From Protopterus annectens (taxonomy: Eukaryota; Chordata; Ceratodontiformes; Protopteridae), in the NCBI RefSeq assembly GCF_019279795.1, contig NC_056738.1:474480261-474544260 (forward strand): a stretch of DNA of 64,000 nucleotides, in the 5' to 3' direction. Positions 9,941 through 27,059 of the stretch are shown piece after piece. The notes under the pieces were generated by a model, which was not told where the DNA came from, did no database searches, and was given only the letters and a program-made list of their open reading frames with translations. Both the position numbers and the translations under genes were made by a program. Within the stretch, counting starts at the first letter, position 1, and each line of letters starts with the position of its first letter.

Positions 9941-12900
9941 CTCCAAGCATCAATGACATTATTCTAATGATCAATGCATGTACTCCCGCAAGCATCACTG
10001 ACATTATCTTACTGATCAATGCATGTACTCCCCAAGGCATCAATGACATTATCCTACTGTTCAATGCATGTACTCCCCAGGCATCAGTGACATTATCCTA
10101 CTGTTCAATGCATGTACTCCTCAAGCATCAATGACATTATCCTAATGTTCAGTACATGTACTCCCCCAAACATCAATGACATTATCCTACTGTTCAATGC
10201 ATGTACTCCCCATGCATCAATGTCATTATCCTACTGCTCAGTGCATGTACTCCCGCAATCATCAATGACATTATCCTAATGATCAATGCATGTACTCCCC
10301 AGGCATCAATGACATTATCCTTCTGATCAATGCATGTACTTCCCCAGGCATCAATGACATTATCCTAGTGCTCAATGCATGTACTCCCCCAAGCATCAAT
10401 GACATTATCCTAGTGCTCAATGAATGGACTCCCCCAAGCATCAATGACATTATCCTACTGATCAATGCACGTACTCCCCCAAGCATCAATGACATTATCC
10501 TACTGACCAATGCATGTACTCCCGCAGTCATCTATGACATTATCCTATTATTCAATGCATGTACTCCCCTGGCATCAATGACATTATCCTACTGCTCAAT
10601 GCATGTACTCCCCCAAGCATCAATGACAGTATCCTGCTGATCAATGCATGTACTACCCCAAGCTTCAATGACATTATCCTACTGCTCAATGCATGTATTC
10701 CCCCAGGCATCAATGACATTATCCTACTGCACAATGCATGTACTCCACAAGGCATCAATGACATTATCCTACTGTTCAATGCATGTATTTCCCAGGCATC
10801 AATGACATTATCCTACTGCTCAATGCATGTACTCCCCAAGGCATCAATGACATTATCTTACTGTTCAATGCATGTACTCCCAAGGCATAAATGAAGCTAT
10901 CCTACTGTTCAATGCATGTACTCCGCAGGAATCAATGACATTATCCTACTCTTCAATGCATGTACTCCCCAGGCATCAATGACATTATCCTACTGCTCAA
11001 TGCCTGTACTCCCCCAGGCATCAATGACATTATCCTACTGATAAATGCATGTACTCCCCAAGGGATCGATGACATTATCCTACTGTTCAATGCATGTACT
11101 CCTCAGGCATCAATGACATTATCCTGCTGTTCAATGCAAGAACTCCCCAGGCATCAATGACGTTATCCTTCTGATCAATGCATGTACTTCCCCAGGCATC
11201 AGTGACATTATGCTATTGTTTAATGCATGTACTCCCCCAGTCATCAATGACATTATCCTACTGATCAAGGCATGTACTCCCCAAGGCATCAATGACATTA
11301 TGCTACTTTTCAATACATGTACTCCCCAGGAATCAATGACATTATGCTACTGTTCAATGCATGTACTCCCCAGGCATCAATGACATTATCCTAGTGCTCA
11401 ACGCATGTACTCCCCGAGGCATCAATGACATTATCCTACTGTTCAATGCATGTACTCCCCAAGGCATCAATGACATTATCCTACTGTTCAATGCATGTAC
11501 TCCCCAGGCATCAATGACATTATCCTACTGTTCAATGCATGTACTCCCCCAAGCATCAATGACAGTATCCTACTGATCAATGCATGTACTCCCCCAAGCT
11601 TCAATGACATTATCCTACTGCTCAATGCATGTACTCCCCAGGCATAAATGACGCTATCCTACTGTTCAATTGATGTACTCCGCAGGAATCAATGACATTA
11701 TCCTACTGTTCAATGCATGTATTTCCCCCAGGCATCAATGACATTTTCCTACTGCACAATGCATGTACTCCCCAAGGCATCACTGACATTATCCTAATGT
11801 TCAATGCATGTATTTCCAAGGCATCAATGACATTATCCTACTGCTCAGTTTATGTACTCCCCAAGGCATCAATGACCTTATCCTACTGTTCAATGCATGT
11901 ACTCCCCAGGCATCAATGACATTATCCTACTGTTCAATCCATGTACTCCCCCAAGCATCAATGACAGTATCCTACTGATCAATGCATGTACTCCCCCAAG
12001 ATTCAATGACATTATCCTACTGCTCAATGCATGTATTCCCCCAGGCATCAATTACATTATCCTACTGCACAATCCGTGTACTCCCCAAGACATTAATGAC
12101 ATTATCCTACTTTTCAATGCATGTATTTCCCAGGCATCAATGACATTATCCTACTGCTCAATGCATGTACTCCCCAGGCATAAATGATGCTATCCTACTG
12201 TTCAATGCATGTACTCCCCAGGCATCAATGACATTATACTACTGCTCAAGGCATGTACTCCCCAAGGCATCAATGACATTATCCTACTAATCAATACATG
12301 TACTCCCCCAAGCACCAATGATATTATCCTACTGTTCAATGCATGTACTCCCCAAGGCCTCCTTGACATTATCCTACTGATCAATGCATGTACTCCTCCA
12401 AGCATCAATGACATTATTCTACTGATCAATGCATGTACTCCCGCAAGCATCACTGACATTATCTTACTGATCAATGCATGCACTCCCCAGGCATCAATGA
12501 CATTATCCTACTGCTCAATGCATGTACTCCCAAAGGCATCAATGACATTATCCTACTGTTCAATGCATGTACTCCCCAGGCATCAGTGACATTATCCTAC
12601 TGTTCAATGCATGTACTCCCCAAGCATCAATGACATTATCCTACTGTTCAATGCATGTACTCCCCATGCATCAATGACATTATCCTTCTGTTCAATGCAT
12701 GTACTCTCCCAGGCAACAATGACATTATCCTAATGATCAATGCATGTACTCCCCCATGCATCAATGACATTATCCTAGTGCTCAATGCATGTACACCCCC
12801 AAGCATCAATGACATTATCCTAGTGCTCAATGAATGGACTCCCCCAAGCATCAATGACATTATCCTACTGATGAATGCATGTACTCCCCCAAGCATCAAT

Positions 12901-15900
12901 GACATTATCCTACTGATCAATGCATGTACTCCCGCAGGCATCTATGACATTATCCTACTGTTCAATGCATGTACTCCCCTGGCATCAATGACATTATCCT
13001 ACTGCTCAATGCATGTACTCCCAAGGCATCAATGCCATTATCCTACTGATCAATGCATGTACTCCCCCAAGCACCAATGACATTATCCTACTGTTCAATG
13101 CATGTACTCCCCAAGGCATCCTTGACATTATACTACTGATTAATGCACGTACTCCTCCAAGCATCAATGACATTATTCTACTGATCAATGCATGTACTCA
13201 TGCAAGCATCACTGACGTTATCCTACTGATCAATGCATGTACTCCCCAGGCATCAATGACATTATCCTACTGCTCAATACATGTACTCCCCAAGGCATCA
13301 ATGACATTATCCTACTGTTCAATGCATGTACTCCCCAGGCATCAGTGACATTATCCTACTGTTCAATGCATGTACTCCCCCAAGCATCAATGACAGTATC
13401 CTGCTGATCAATGCATGTACCCCCCAAGCTTCAATGACATTATCCTACTGCTGAATGCATGTATTCCCCCAAGCATCAATGACATTATCCTACTGCTCAA
13501 TGCATGTACTCCCCAAGGCATCAATGACATTATCATACTGTTTAATGCATGTACTCCCCAGGCATAAGTGACATGATCCTACTGTTCAATGCATGTACTC
13601 CCCCAAGCATCAATGACATTATCCTACTGATCAATGCATGTACTCCCCAAAGGATCAATGACGTTATCCTTCTGATCAATGCATGTAATTCCCCAGGCAT
13701 CAATGACATTAGGCTACTGTTTAATGCATGTACTCCCCCAGTCATCAATGACATTATCCTACTGATCAATTAATGTACTCCCCAAGGCATCAATGACATT
13801 ATGCTACTGTTCAATACATGTACTCCCCAGGAATCAATGACATTATGCTACTGTTCAATGCATGCACTCCCCAGTCATCAATGACATTATCCTAGTGCTC
13901 AATGAATGTACTCCCCAAGGCATCAATGACATTATCCTACTGTTCAATGCATGTACTCCCCAAAGCATCAATGACATTATCCTACTGTTCAATGGACGTA
14001 CTCCCCAGGCATCAATGACATTATCCTACTGTTCAATGCATGTACTCCCCCAAGCATCAACGACAGTGTCCTACTGATCAATGCATGTACTCCCCCAAGC
14101 TTCAATGACATTATCCTACTGCTCAATGCATGTATTCCCCCAGGCATCAATGACATTATCCTACTGCACAATGCGTGTACTCCCCAAGGCATCAATGACA
14201 TTATCCTACTGTTCAATGCATGTATTTCCCAGGCATCAATGACATTATCCTACTGCTCAATGTATGTACTCCCCAAGGTATCAATGACATTATCCTACTG
14301 TTCAATGCATGTACTCCCCAGGCATAAATGACACTATCCTACTGTTCAATTGATGTACTCCGCAGGAATCAATGACATTATCCTACTGCTCAATGCATGT
14401 ACTCCCCAGGCATCAATGACATTATCCTACTGTTCAATGCATGTACTCCGCAGGAATCAATGACATTACCCTACTGTTCAAGGTATGTACTCCCCAGGCA
14501 TCAATGACATTATCCTACTGTACAATGCATGTACTCCCCCAGGCATCAATGACTTTATCCTACTGCACAGTGCATGTACTCCCCCAAGCATCAATGACAT
14601 TATCCTACTGATCAATGCATGTACTCCCCAGGCATCAATGACATTATTCTGCTGATCAATGCAAGTACTCCCCAGGCATCAATGACATTATCCTACTGTA
14701 CAATGCATGTACTCCCCCAGGCATCAATGACATTATGCTACTGTTTAATGCATGTACTCCCCCAGTCATAAATTACATTATCCTACTGATCAATGCATGT
14801 ACTCCCCAAGGCATAAATGACATTATGCTACTGTTCAATACATGTACTCCCCAGGAATCAATGACATTATGCTACTGTTCAGTGCATGTACTCCTCAGGC
14901 ATCAATGACATTATCCTAGTGCTCAATGCATGTACTCCCCCAGGCATCAATGACATTATCCTACTGTTCAATGCATGTACTCCCCCAAGCTTCAATGACA
15001 TTATCCTACTGCTCAATGCATGTATTCCCCCAGGCATCAATGACATTATCCTACTGCACAATGCATGTACTCCCCAAGGCATCAATGACATTATCCTACT
15101 GTTCAATGCATGTATTTCCCAGGCATCAATGACATTATCATACTGCTCAATGTATGTACTACCCAAGGTATCAATGACATTATCCTACTGTTCAATGCAT
15201 GTACTCCCCAGGCATAAATGACACTATCCTACTGTTCAATTGATGTAATCCGCAGGAATCAATGACATTATCCTACTGTTCAATGCATGTACTCCCCAGG
15301 CATCAATGACATTATCCTACTGTTCAATGCATGTACTCTGCAGGAATCAATGACATTATCCTACTGTTCAATGTATGTACTCCCCAGGCATCAATGACAT
15401 TATCCTACTGTTCGATGCATGTACTCCCCCAGGCATCAATGACTTTATCCTTCAGTTCAATGCATGTACTCCCCCAAGCATCAATGACATTATCCTGCTG
15501 TTAAATGCATGTACTCCTCCAAACATCAATGACATTATCCTGCTGTTCAATGCATGTACTCCCCAGGCATCAATGACATTATCCTACTGTTCAGTGCATG
15601 TACTCCCCAAAACATCAATGACATTATCCTACTGTTCAATGCATGTACTCCCCATGCATCAATGACATTATCCTACTGCTCAGTGCATGTACTCCCCCAA
15701 GCATCAATGACATTATCCTACTGATCTATGCATGTACTCCCCAGGCATAAATGACATTATCCTACTGATCAATGCCTGTACTCCCCCAGGCATCAATGAC
15801 ATTATCCTAATGATAAATGAATGTACTCCCCAAGCTTCAATGACATTATCCTACTGATCAATGCATGTACTCCAAAAGGGATCAATGACATTATCCTACT

Positions 15901-18900
15901 GTTCAATGCATGTACTCCCCAGGCATCAATGACATTATCCTGCTGTTCAATGCAAGTACTCCCCAGGCATCAATGACGTTATCCTTCTGATCAATGCATG
16001 TACTTCTCCAGGCATCAATGACATTATGCTATTGTTTAATGCATGTACTCCCCCAGTCATCAATGACATTATCCTACTGATCAATGCATGTACTCCCCAA
16101 GGCATCGATGAAATTATGCCACTGTTCAATACATGTACTCCCCAGGAATCAATGACATTATGCTACTGTTCAATGCATGTACTCCCCAGGCATCAATGAC
16201 ATTATCCAAGTGCGCAATGCATGTACTAACCCAGGCATCAATGACATTATCCTACTGTTCAATGCATGTACTCCCCAAGGCATCAATGACATTATCCTAC
16301 TGTTCAATGCATGTACTCCCCAGGCGTCAATGACATTATCCTACTGTTCAATGCATGTACTCCCCCAAGCATCAATGGCAGTATCCTACTGATCAATGCA
16401 TGTACTCCCCCAAGCTTCAATGACATTATCCTACTGCTCAATGTATGTATTCCCCCAGGCATCGGTGACATTATCCTACTGCACAATGCGTGTACTCCCC
16501 AAGGCATCAATGACATTATCCTCCTGTTCAATGCATGTATTTCCCAGGCATCAATGACATTTTCCTACTGCTCAATGTATGTACTCCCCAAGGTATCAAT
16601 GACATTATCCTACTGTTCAATGCATGTACTCCCCAGGCATAAATTACGCTATCCTACTGTTCAATTGATGTACTCCGCAGGAATCAATGACATTATCCTC
16701 CTGTTCAATGCATGTACTCCCCAGGCATCAATGACATTATTTTACTTTTCAATGCATGTACTCCGCAGGAATCAATGACATTATCCTACTGTTCAATGTA
16801 TGTAGTCCCCAGGCATCAATGACATTATCCTACTGTTCAATGCATGTACTCCCCTAGGCATCAATGACTTTATCCTTCTGTTCAATGCATGTACTCCCCC
16901 AAGCATCAATGACATTATCCTGCTGTTAAATGCATGTACTCCCCCAAACATCAATGACATTATCCTGCTGCTCAATGCATGTACTCCCCAGGCATCAATG
17001 ACATTATCCTACTGTTCAGTGCATGTACTCCCCCAAACATCAATGACATTATCCTACTGTTCAATGCATGTACTCCCTATGCATCAATGACATTATCCTA
17101 CTGCTCAGTGCATGTACTCCCCCAAGCATCAATGACATTATCCTACTGATCAATGCATGTACTCCCCAGGCATCAATGACATTATCCTGCTGATCAATGC
17201 AAGTACTCCCCAGGCATCAATGACATTACCCTACTGCTCAATGCATGTACTCCCCATGGCATCAATGACATTATCCTACTGATCAATGCATGTACTCCCC
17301 CAAGCACCAATGACATTATCCTACTGTTGAATGCATGTACTCCCCAAGGCATCTTTGACATTATCCTTCTGCTCAATGTATGTACTCCTCCAAGCATCAA
17401 TGACATTATCCTACTGTTCAATGCATGTACTCCGCAGGAATCAATGACATTATCCTACTCTTCAATGATTGTACTCCCCCAGGCATAAATGACATTATCC
17501 TTCTGATAAATGCATGTACTCCCCAAGCATTAATGACATTATCCTACTGAACAATGCATGTACTCCCCATGGGATCAATGACATTGTCCTACTGTTCAAT
17601 GCATGTACTCCCCAGGAATCAATGACATTTTCCTGCTGTTCAATGCAAGTACTCCCCAGGCATCAATGACGTTATCCTTCTGATCAATGCATGTACTCCC
17701 CCAAACATCAATGACATTATCCTACTGTTCAATGCATGTACTCCCCATGCATCAATGACATTATCCTACTGCTCAGTGCATGTACTCCCCCAAGCATCAA
17801 TGACATTATCCTACTGATCAATGCATGTACTCCCCAGGCATCAATGACATTATCCTACTGTTCAATGCATGTACTCCCCCAGGCATCAATGACATTATGC
17901 TACTGTTCAATGCATGTACTCTCCCAAGCATCAATGACATTATCCTAGTGCTCAATGCATGTACTCCCCCAAGCATCAATGACATTATCCTAGTGCTCAA
18001 TGAATGGACTCCCTCAAGCATCAATGACATTATCCTACTGATCAATGCATGTACTCCCCCAAGCATCAATGACATTATCCTACTGATCAATGCATGTACT
18101 CCCGCAGGCATCAATGACATTATCCTACTGTTCAATGCATGTACTCCCCAGGCATCAATGACATTATCCTACTGCTCAATGCATGTACTCCCCAAGGCAT
18201 CAATGACATTATCCTACTGATCAATGCATGTACTCCCCGAAGCACCAATGACATTATCCTACTGTTCAATGCATGTACTCCCCAAGGCATCTTTGACATT
18301 ATCCTACTGATCAATGCATGTACTCCTCCAAGCATCAATGACATTATTCTACTGATCAATGCATGTACTCCCCAAGGCATCAATGACATTATCCTACTGC
18401 TCAATGCATGTACTCCCCAAGGCATCAATGACATTATCCTACTGTTCAATGTAGGTACTCCCCAGGCATCAGTGACATTATCCTACTGTTCAATGCATGT
18501 ACTCCCCAGGCATCAATGACATTATCCTACTGTTCATTGCATGTACTCCCCGGGCATCAATGACATTATCCTACTGATCAATGCTAGTACTCCCCAGGCA
18601 TCAATGACATTATCCTACTGTTCAATGCATGTACTCCCCCAAGCATCAATGACATTATCCTACTGATCAATGCATGTACTCCTCCAAGCATCAATGACAT
18701 TATCCTACTGATCAATGCTAGTACTCCCCAGGCATCAATGACATTATCCTACTGTTCAATGCATGTACTCCCCCAGGCATCAATGACATTATGCTACTGT
18801 TCAATGCATGTACTCCCCAAGCATCAATGACATTATCCTACTGCTCAATGCATGTACTCCCCAAGCACCAATGACGTTATCATAGTGCTCAATGAGTGGA

Positions 18901-21900
18901 CTCCCTCGAGCACCAATGACATTATCCTACTGATCAATGCATGTACTCCCCAATCAACAATGACATTATCTTGCTGAACAATGCAAGTTCGCCTCAGGCA
19001 TCAATGACATTTGTCTACTGTGCAATGCATGTACTCCCCAGGCATCAATGACATTACCCTACTGCTCAATGCATGTACTCCCCCAAGCATCAATGACATT
19101 ATCCTACTGCTCAATGCATGTACTCCCCAAGCATCAATGACATTATCCTACTGATCAATGCATGTTCTCCCCCAAGCATCAATGACATTATCCTACTGAT
19201 CATGCATGTACTCCCGCAGGCATCAATGACATTGTCCTACTGTTCAGTGCATGTACTCCCCAGGCATCAATGACATTATCCTACTGATCAATGCATGTAC
19301 TCCCCCAAGCACCAATGACATTATCCTACTGTTCAATGCATGTACTCCCCAAGGCATCTTTGACATTATCCTACTGATCAATGCATGTACTCCTCCAAGC
19401 ATCAATGACATTATTCTACTGATCAATGCATGTACTCCCACAAGCATCACTGACATTATCCTACTGATCAATGCATGTACTCCTCAGGCATGAATGACAT
19501 TATCCTACTGCTCAATGCATGAACTCCCCAAGGCATCAATGACATTATCCTACTGTTCAATGCATGTACTCCCCAGGCATCAGTGATATTATCCTACTGT
19601 TCAATGCATGTACTCCCCAGGCATCAGTGACATTACCCTACTGATCAATGCATGTACTCCCCAGGCATCAATGACATTATCCTACTGCTGAATGCATGTA
19701 CTCCCCAAGGCATCAATGACATTATCCAACTGTTCAATGCCTGTACTCCCCAAGGCATCAATGACATTATCCTACTGTTCAATGCATGTACTCCCCAGGC
19801 ATCAGTGACATTATCCTACTGATCAATGCATGTACTCCTCCAAGCTTCAATGACATTATCCTACTGCTCAATGCATGTATTCCCCCAGGCATCAATGACA
19901 TTATCCTACTGATCAATGCATGTACTCCAACAAGCTTCAATGACATTATCCTACTGTTCAATGCATGTATTTCCCAGGCATCAATGACATTATCCTACTG
20001 CTCAATGTATGTACTCCACAAGGCATCAATGACATTATCCTACTGTTCAATGCCTGTACTCCCCCAGGCATCAATGACATTATCCTACTGATAAATGCAT
20101 GTACTCCCCCAGGCAACAATGACATTATGCTACTGTTCAATGCATGTACTCCCCCAAGCATCAATGACATTATCCTAGTGCTCAATGCATGTACTCCCCC
20201 AAGCATCAATGACATTATCCTAGTGCTCAATGAATGGACTCCCCCAAGCATCAATGACATTATCCTACTGATCAATGCATGTACTCCCCTGGCATCAATG
20301 ACATTATCCTACTGCTCAATGCTTGTACTCCCCAAGGCATCAATGACATTATCCTACTGATCAATGCATGTACTCCCCAAAGCACCAATGACATTATCCT
20401 ACTGTTCAATGCATGTACTCCCCAAGGCATCAATGACATTATCCTACTGTTCAATGCATGTACTCCCCAGGCATCAGTGACATTATCCTACTGTTCAATG
20501 CATGTACTCCTCCAAGCTTCAATGACATTATCCTACTGCTCAATGCATGTATTCCCCCAGGCATCAATGACATTATCCTACTGTTCAATGTATGTATTTC
20601 CCAGGCATCAATGACATTATCCTACTGCTCAATGTATGTACTCCACAAGGCATCAATGACATTATACTACTGTTTAATGCCTGTACTCCCCCAGGCATCA
20701 ATGACATTATCCTACTGATAAATGAATGTACTCCCCCAGGCATCAATGACGTTATGCTACTGTTCAATGCATGTACTCCCCCAAGCATCAATGACATTAT
20801 CCTAGTGCTCAATGCATGTACTCCCCCAAGCATCAATGACATTATCCTAGTGCTCAATGAATGGACTCCCCCAAGCATCAATGACATTATCCTACTGATC
20901 AATGCATGTACTCCCCCAAGCACCAATGACATTATCCTACTGATCAATGCATATACTCCCGCAGTCATCTATGACATTATCCTAATGTTCAGTGCATGTA
21001 CTCCCCTGGCATCAATGACATTATCCTACTGCTCAATGCATGTACTCTCCAGGCATCAATGACATTATCCTACTATTCAATGCATGTACTCTGCAGGAAT
21101 CAATGACATTATCCTACTCTTCAATGTATGTACTCCAAAGGCATCAATGACGTTATCCTTCTGATCAATGCATGTACTTCCCCAGGCATCAATGACATTA
21201 TGCTACTGTTTAATGCATGTTCTCCCCCAGTCATCAATGACATTATCCTACTGTTTAATGCATGTAATCCCCAAGGCATCAATGACATTATCCTACTGTT
21301 CAATGCATGTACTCCCTATGCATCAATGACATTATCCTACTGCTCAGTGCATGTACTCCCCCAAGCATCAATGACATTATCCTACTGATCAATGCATGTA
21401 CTCCCCAGGCATCAATGACATTATCCTGCTGATCAATGCAAGTACTCCCCAGGCATCAATGACATTACCCTACTGCTCAATGCATGTACTCCCCATGGCA
21501 TCAATGACATTATCCTACTGATCAATGCATGTACTCCCCAGGCATCAATGACATTATCCTACTGTTCAATGCATGTACTCCCCAAGGCATCAATGACATT
21601 ATCCTACTGCTCAATGCATGTACTCCCCAAGCATCAATGACATTATCCTACTGTTCAATGCATGTACTCCGCAGGAATCAATGACATTATCCTACTCTTC
21701 AATGATTGTACTCCCCCAGGCATCAATGACATTATCCTACTGATCAATGCATGTACTCCCCAAGCATTAATGACATTATCCTACTGAACAATGCATGTAC
21801 TCCCCATGGGATCAATGACATTGTCCTACTGTTCAATGCATGTACTCCCCCAAACATCAATGACATTATCCTGCTGTTCAATGCAAGTACTCCCCAGGCA

Positions 21901-24900
21901 TCAATGACGTTATCCTTCTGATCAATGCATGTACTCCCCCAAACATCAATGACATTATCCTACTGTTCAATGCATGTACTCCCCATGCATCAATGACATT
22001 ATCCTACTGCTCAGTGCATGTACTCCCCCAAGCATCAATGACATTATCCTACTGATCAATGCATGTACTCCCCAGGCATCAATGACATTATCCTACTGTT
22101 CAATGCATGTACTCCCCCAGGCATCAATGACATTATCCTACTGTTCAATGCATGTACTCCCCATGCATCAATGACATTATCCTACTGCTCAATGCATGTA
22201 CTCCCCCAAGCATCAATGACATTATCCTAGTGCTCAATGAATGGACTCCCTCAAGCATCAATGACATTATCCTACTGATCAATGCATGTACTCCCCCAAG
22301 CATCAATGACATTATCCTACTGATCAATGCATGTACTCCCGCAGGCATCAATGACATTATCCTACTGTTCAATGCATGTACTCCCCAGGCATCAATGACA
22401 TTATCCTACTGCTCAATGCATGTACTCCCCAAGGCATCAATGACATTATCCTACTGATCAATGCATGTACTCCCCCAAGCATCAGTGACATTATCCTACT
22501 GTTCAATGCATGTACTTCCCAGGCATCAATGACATTGTCCTACTGATCAATGCATGTACTCCTCCAAGCTTCAATGACATTATCCTACTGATAAATGCAT
22601 GTACTCCCCAAGCATCAATGACATTATCCTACTGATCAATGCATGTACTCCCCAGGCATGAATGACATTATCCTACTGCTCAATGCATGTACTCCCCAAG
22701 GCATCAATGACATTATCCTACTGTTCAATGTAGGTACTCCCCAGGCATCAGTGACATTATCCTACTGTTCAATGCATGTACTCCCCAGGCATCAATGACA
22801 TTATCCTACTGATCAATGCATGTACTCCCCAGGCATCAATGACATTATCCTATTGCTCAATGCATGTACTCCCCCAAACATCAATGACATTATCCTACTG
22901 TTCAATGCATGTACTCCCCAGGCATCAATGACATTATCCTACTGTTCATTGCATGTACTCCCCCAAACATCAATGACATTATCCTACTGATCAATGCATG
23001 TACTCCCCAGGCATCAATGACATTATCCTGCTGATCAATGCTAGTACTCCCCAGGCATCAATGACATTATCCTACTGTTCAATGCATGTACTCCCCCAGG
23101 CATCAATGACATTATGCTACTGTTCAATGCATGTACTCTCCCAAGCATCAATGACATTATCCTAGTGCTCAATGCATGTACTCCCCCAAGCATCAATGAC
23201 ATTATCCTAGTGCTCAATGAATGGACTCCCTCAAGCATCAATGACATTATCCTACTGATCAATGCATGTACTCCCCCAAGCATCAATGACATTATCCTAC
23301 TGATCAATGCATGTACTCCCGCAGGCATCAATGACATTATCCTACTGTTCAATGCATGTACTCCCCAGGCATCAATGACATTATCCTACTGCTCAATGCA
23401 TGTACTCCCCAAGGCATCAATGACATTATCCTACTGATCAATGCATGTACTCCCCCAAGCACCAATGGCATTATCCTACTGTTCAATGCATGTACTCCCC
23501 AAGGCATCATTGACATTATCCTACTGCTCAATGCATGTACTCCCCAAGGCATCAATGACATTATTCTACTGATCAATGCATGTACTCCCGCAAGCATCAC
23601 TGACATTATCCCTTTGATCAATGCATGTACTCCCCAGGCATGAATGACATTATCCTACTGCTCAATGCATGTACTCCCCAAGGCATCAATGACATTATCC
23701 TACTGTTCAATGTAGGTACTCCCCAGGCATCAGTGACATTATCCTACTGTTCAATGCATGTACTCCCCAGGCATCAATGACATTATCCTACTGATCAATG
23801 CATGTACTCCCCGGGCATCAATGACATTATCCTGCTGATCAATGCTAGTACTCCCCAGGCATCAATGACATTATCCTACTGTTCAATGCATGTACTCCCC
23901 CAGGCATCAATGACATTATGCTACTGTTCAATGCATGTACTCTCCCAAGCATCACTGACATTATCCTACTGATCAATGCATGTACTACCCCAAACATCAA
24001 TGACATTATCCTACTGCTCAATGCATGTACTCCCCAGGCATCAAGGCATCAATGACATTATCCTACTGTTCAATGCATATATTTCCCAGGCATCAATGAC
24101 ATTATCCTACTGCTCAATGTATGTACTCCCAAGGCATCAATGACATTATCCTACTGTTCAATGCATGTACTCCCCAGGCATCAATGACATTATCCTACTG
24201 ATCAATGCATGTACTCCCCAGGCATCAATGACATTATCCTACTGTTCAATGCATGTACTCCCCAAGCATCAATGACATTATCCTACTGCTCAATGCATGT
24301 ACTCCCCAAGCATCAATGACATTATCCTAGTGCTCAATGAATGGACTCCTCCAAGCATCAATGACATTATCCTACTGATCAATGCATGTACTCCCCAGGC
24401 ATCAATGACATTATCCTACTGTTCAATGCATGTACTCCCCCAGGCATCAATGACATTATCCTACTGATCAATGCATGTACTCCCCAAGGCATCAATGACA
24501 TTATCCTACTGTTCAATGCATGTACTCCCCAAGGCATCAATGACATTATCCTACTGTTCAATGCATGTTCTCCACAAGCATCAATGACATTATCCTGCTG
24601 TTAAATGCATGTACTCCCCCAAACATCAATGACATTATCCTGCTGCTCAATACATGTACTCCCCAGGCATCAATGAAGTTATCCTACTGTTCAATGCATG
24701 TACTTCCCCAGGCATCAATGACATTATCCTACTGCTCAATGTATGTACTCCCCAAGGCATCAATGCCATTATCTTACTGTTCAATGCATGTACTCCCCAG
24801 GCATAAATGATGCTATCCTACTGTTAAATGCATGTACTCCCGCAGGCATCAATGACATTATCCTACTGTTAAATGCATGTACTCCCCAAAACATCAATGA

Positions 24901-27059
24901 CATTATCCTGCTGCTCAATGCATGAACTCCCCAAGCATCAATGACATTATCCTACTGCACAGTGCATGTACTCCCCCAAGCATCAATGACATTATCCTAC
25001 TGATCAATGCATGTACTCCCCAGGCATCAATGACATTATGCTACTGATCAATGCATGTACTCCCCAGGCATCAATGACATTATCCTACTGTTCAATGCAT
25101 GTACTCCCCTGGCATCAATGACATTATCCTACTGCTCAATGCATGTACTCCCCAGGCATCAATTACATTATCCTACTGTTCAATGCATGTACTCCCCAGG
25201 CATCAATGACATTATCCTACTGATCAATGCATGTACTCCCCAGGCATCAGTGACATTATCCTACTGTTCAATGCATGTACTCCCCAGGCACCAGTGACAT
25301 TATCCTACTGTTCATTGCATGTACTCCCCAGGGCATACTTGACATTATCCTACTGTTCAATGCATGTACTCCCCAGGCATCAATGACATTATCCTACTGC
25401 TCAATGCATGTACTCCCCAAGCATCAATGCCATTATCCTACTGATCAATGCATGTACTCCCCAGGCATCAATGACATTATCCTGCTGATCAATGCTAGTA
25501 CTCCCCAGGCATCAATGACGTTATCCTACTGCTCAATGCATGTACTCCCCAGGCATCAATGACATTATCCTACTGATCAATGCATGTACTCCCACAAGCA
25601 TCACTGACAGTATCCTACTGTTCAATGCATGTACTCCCCAGGCATCAATGACATTATCCTACTGCTCAATGCATGTACTCCCCCAAACATCAATGACATT
25701 ATCCTACTGTTCAATGCATGTACTCCCCAAGGCATCAATGACATTATCCTACTGATCAATGCATGTACTCCCCAGGCATCAATGACATTATCCTACTGAT
25801 CAATGCATGTCAATGCATGTACTCCCCAGGCATCAATGACATTATCCTACTGTTCAATGCATGTACTCCCCAGGCATCAATGACATTATCCTACTGCTCA
25901 ATGCATGTATTCCCCCAGGCATCAATGACATTATCCTACTGATCAATGCATGTACTCCCGCAGGCATCAATGACATTATCCTACTGTTCAATGCATGTAC
26001 TCCCCAGGCATCAATGACATTATCCTACTGCTCAATGCATGTATTCCCCCAGGCATCAATGACATTATCCTACTGATCAATGCATGTACTCCCGCAGGCA
26101 TCAATGACATTATCCTACTGTTCAATGCATGTACTCCCCAGGCATCAATGACATTATCCTACTGATCAATGCATGTACTCCCCCAAGCTTCAATGACATT
26201 ATCCTACTGCTCAATGCATGTATTTCCCAGGCATCAATGACATTATCCTACTGCTCAATGTATGTACTCCCCAAGGCATCAATGTCATTATCCTACTGAT
26301 CAATGCATGGACTCCCTCAAGCATCAATGACATTATCCTACTGATCAATGCATGTACTCCCGCAGGCATCAATGACATTATCCTACTGTTCAATGCATGT
26401 ACTCCCCAGGCATCAATGACATTATCCTACTGCTCAATGCATGTACTCCCCAAGGCATCAATGACATTATCCTACTGATCAATGCATGTACTCCCAGGCA
26501 TCAATGACATTATCCTACTGTTCAATGCATGTACTCCACCAGGCATCAATGACATTATCCTACTGATCAATGCATGTACTCCTCCAAGCATCAATGACAT
26601 TATTCTACTGATCAATGCATGTACTCCCGCAAGCATCACTGACATTATCCCTTTGATCAATGCATGTACTCCCCAGGCATGAATGACATTATCCTACTGC
26701 TCAATGCATGTACTCCCCAAGGCATCAATGACATTATCCTACTGTTCAATGTAGGTACTCCCCAGGCATCAGTGACATTATCCTACTGTTCAATGTAGGT
26801 ACTCCCCAGGCATCAGTGACATTATCCTACTGTTCAATGCATGTACTCCCCAGGCATCAATGACATTATCCTACTGTTCATTGCATGTACTCCCCCAAAC
26901 ATCAATGACATTATCCTACTGATCAATGCATGTACTCCCCAGGCATCAATGACATTATCCTACTGTTCATTGCATGTACTCCCCCAAACATCAATGACAT
27001 TATCCTACTGATCAATGCATGTACTCCCCGGGCATCAATGACATTATCCTGCTGATCAA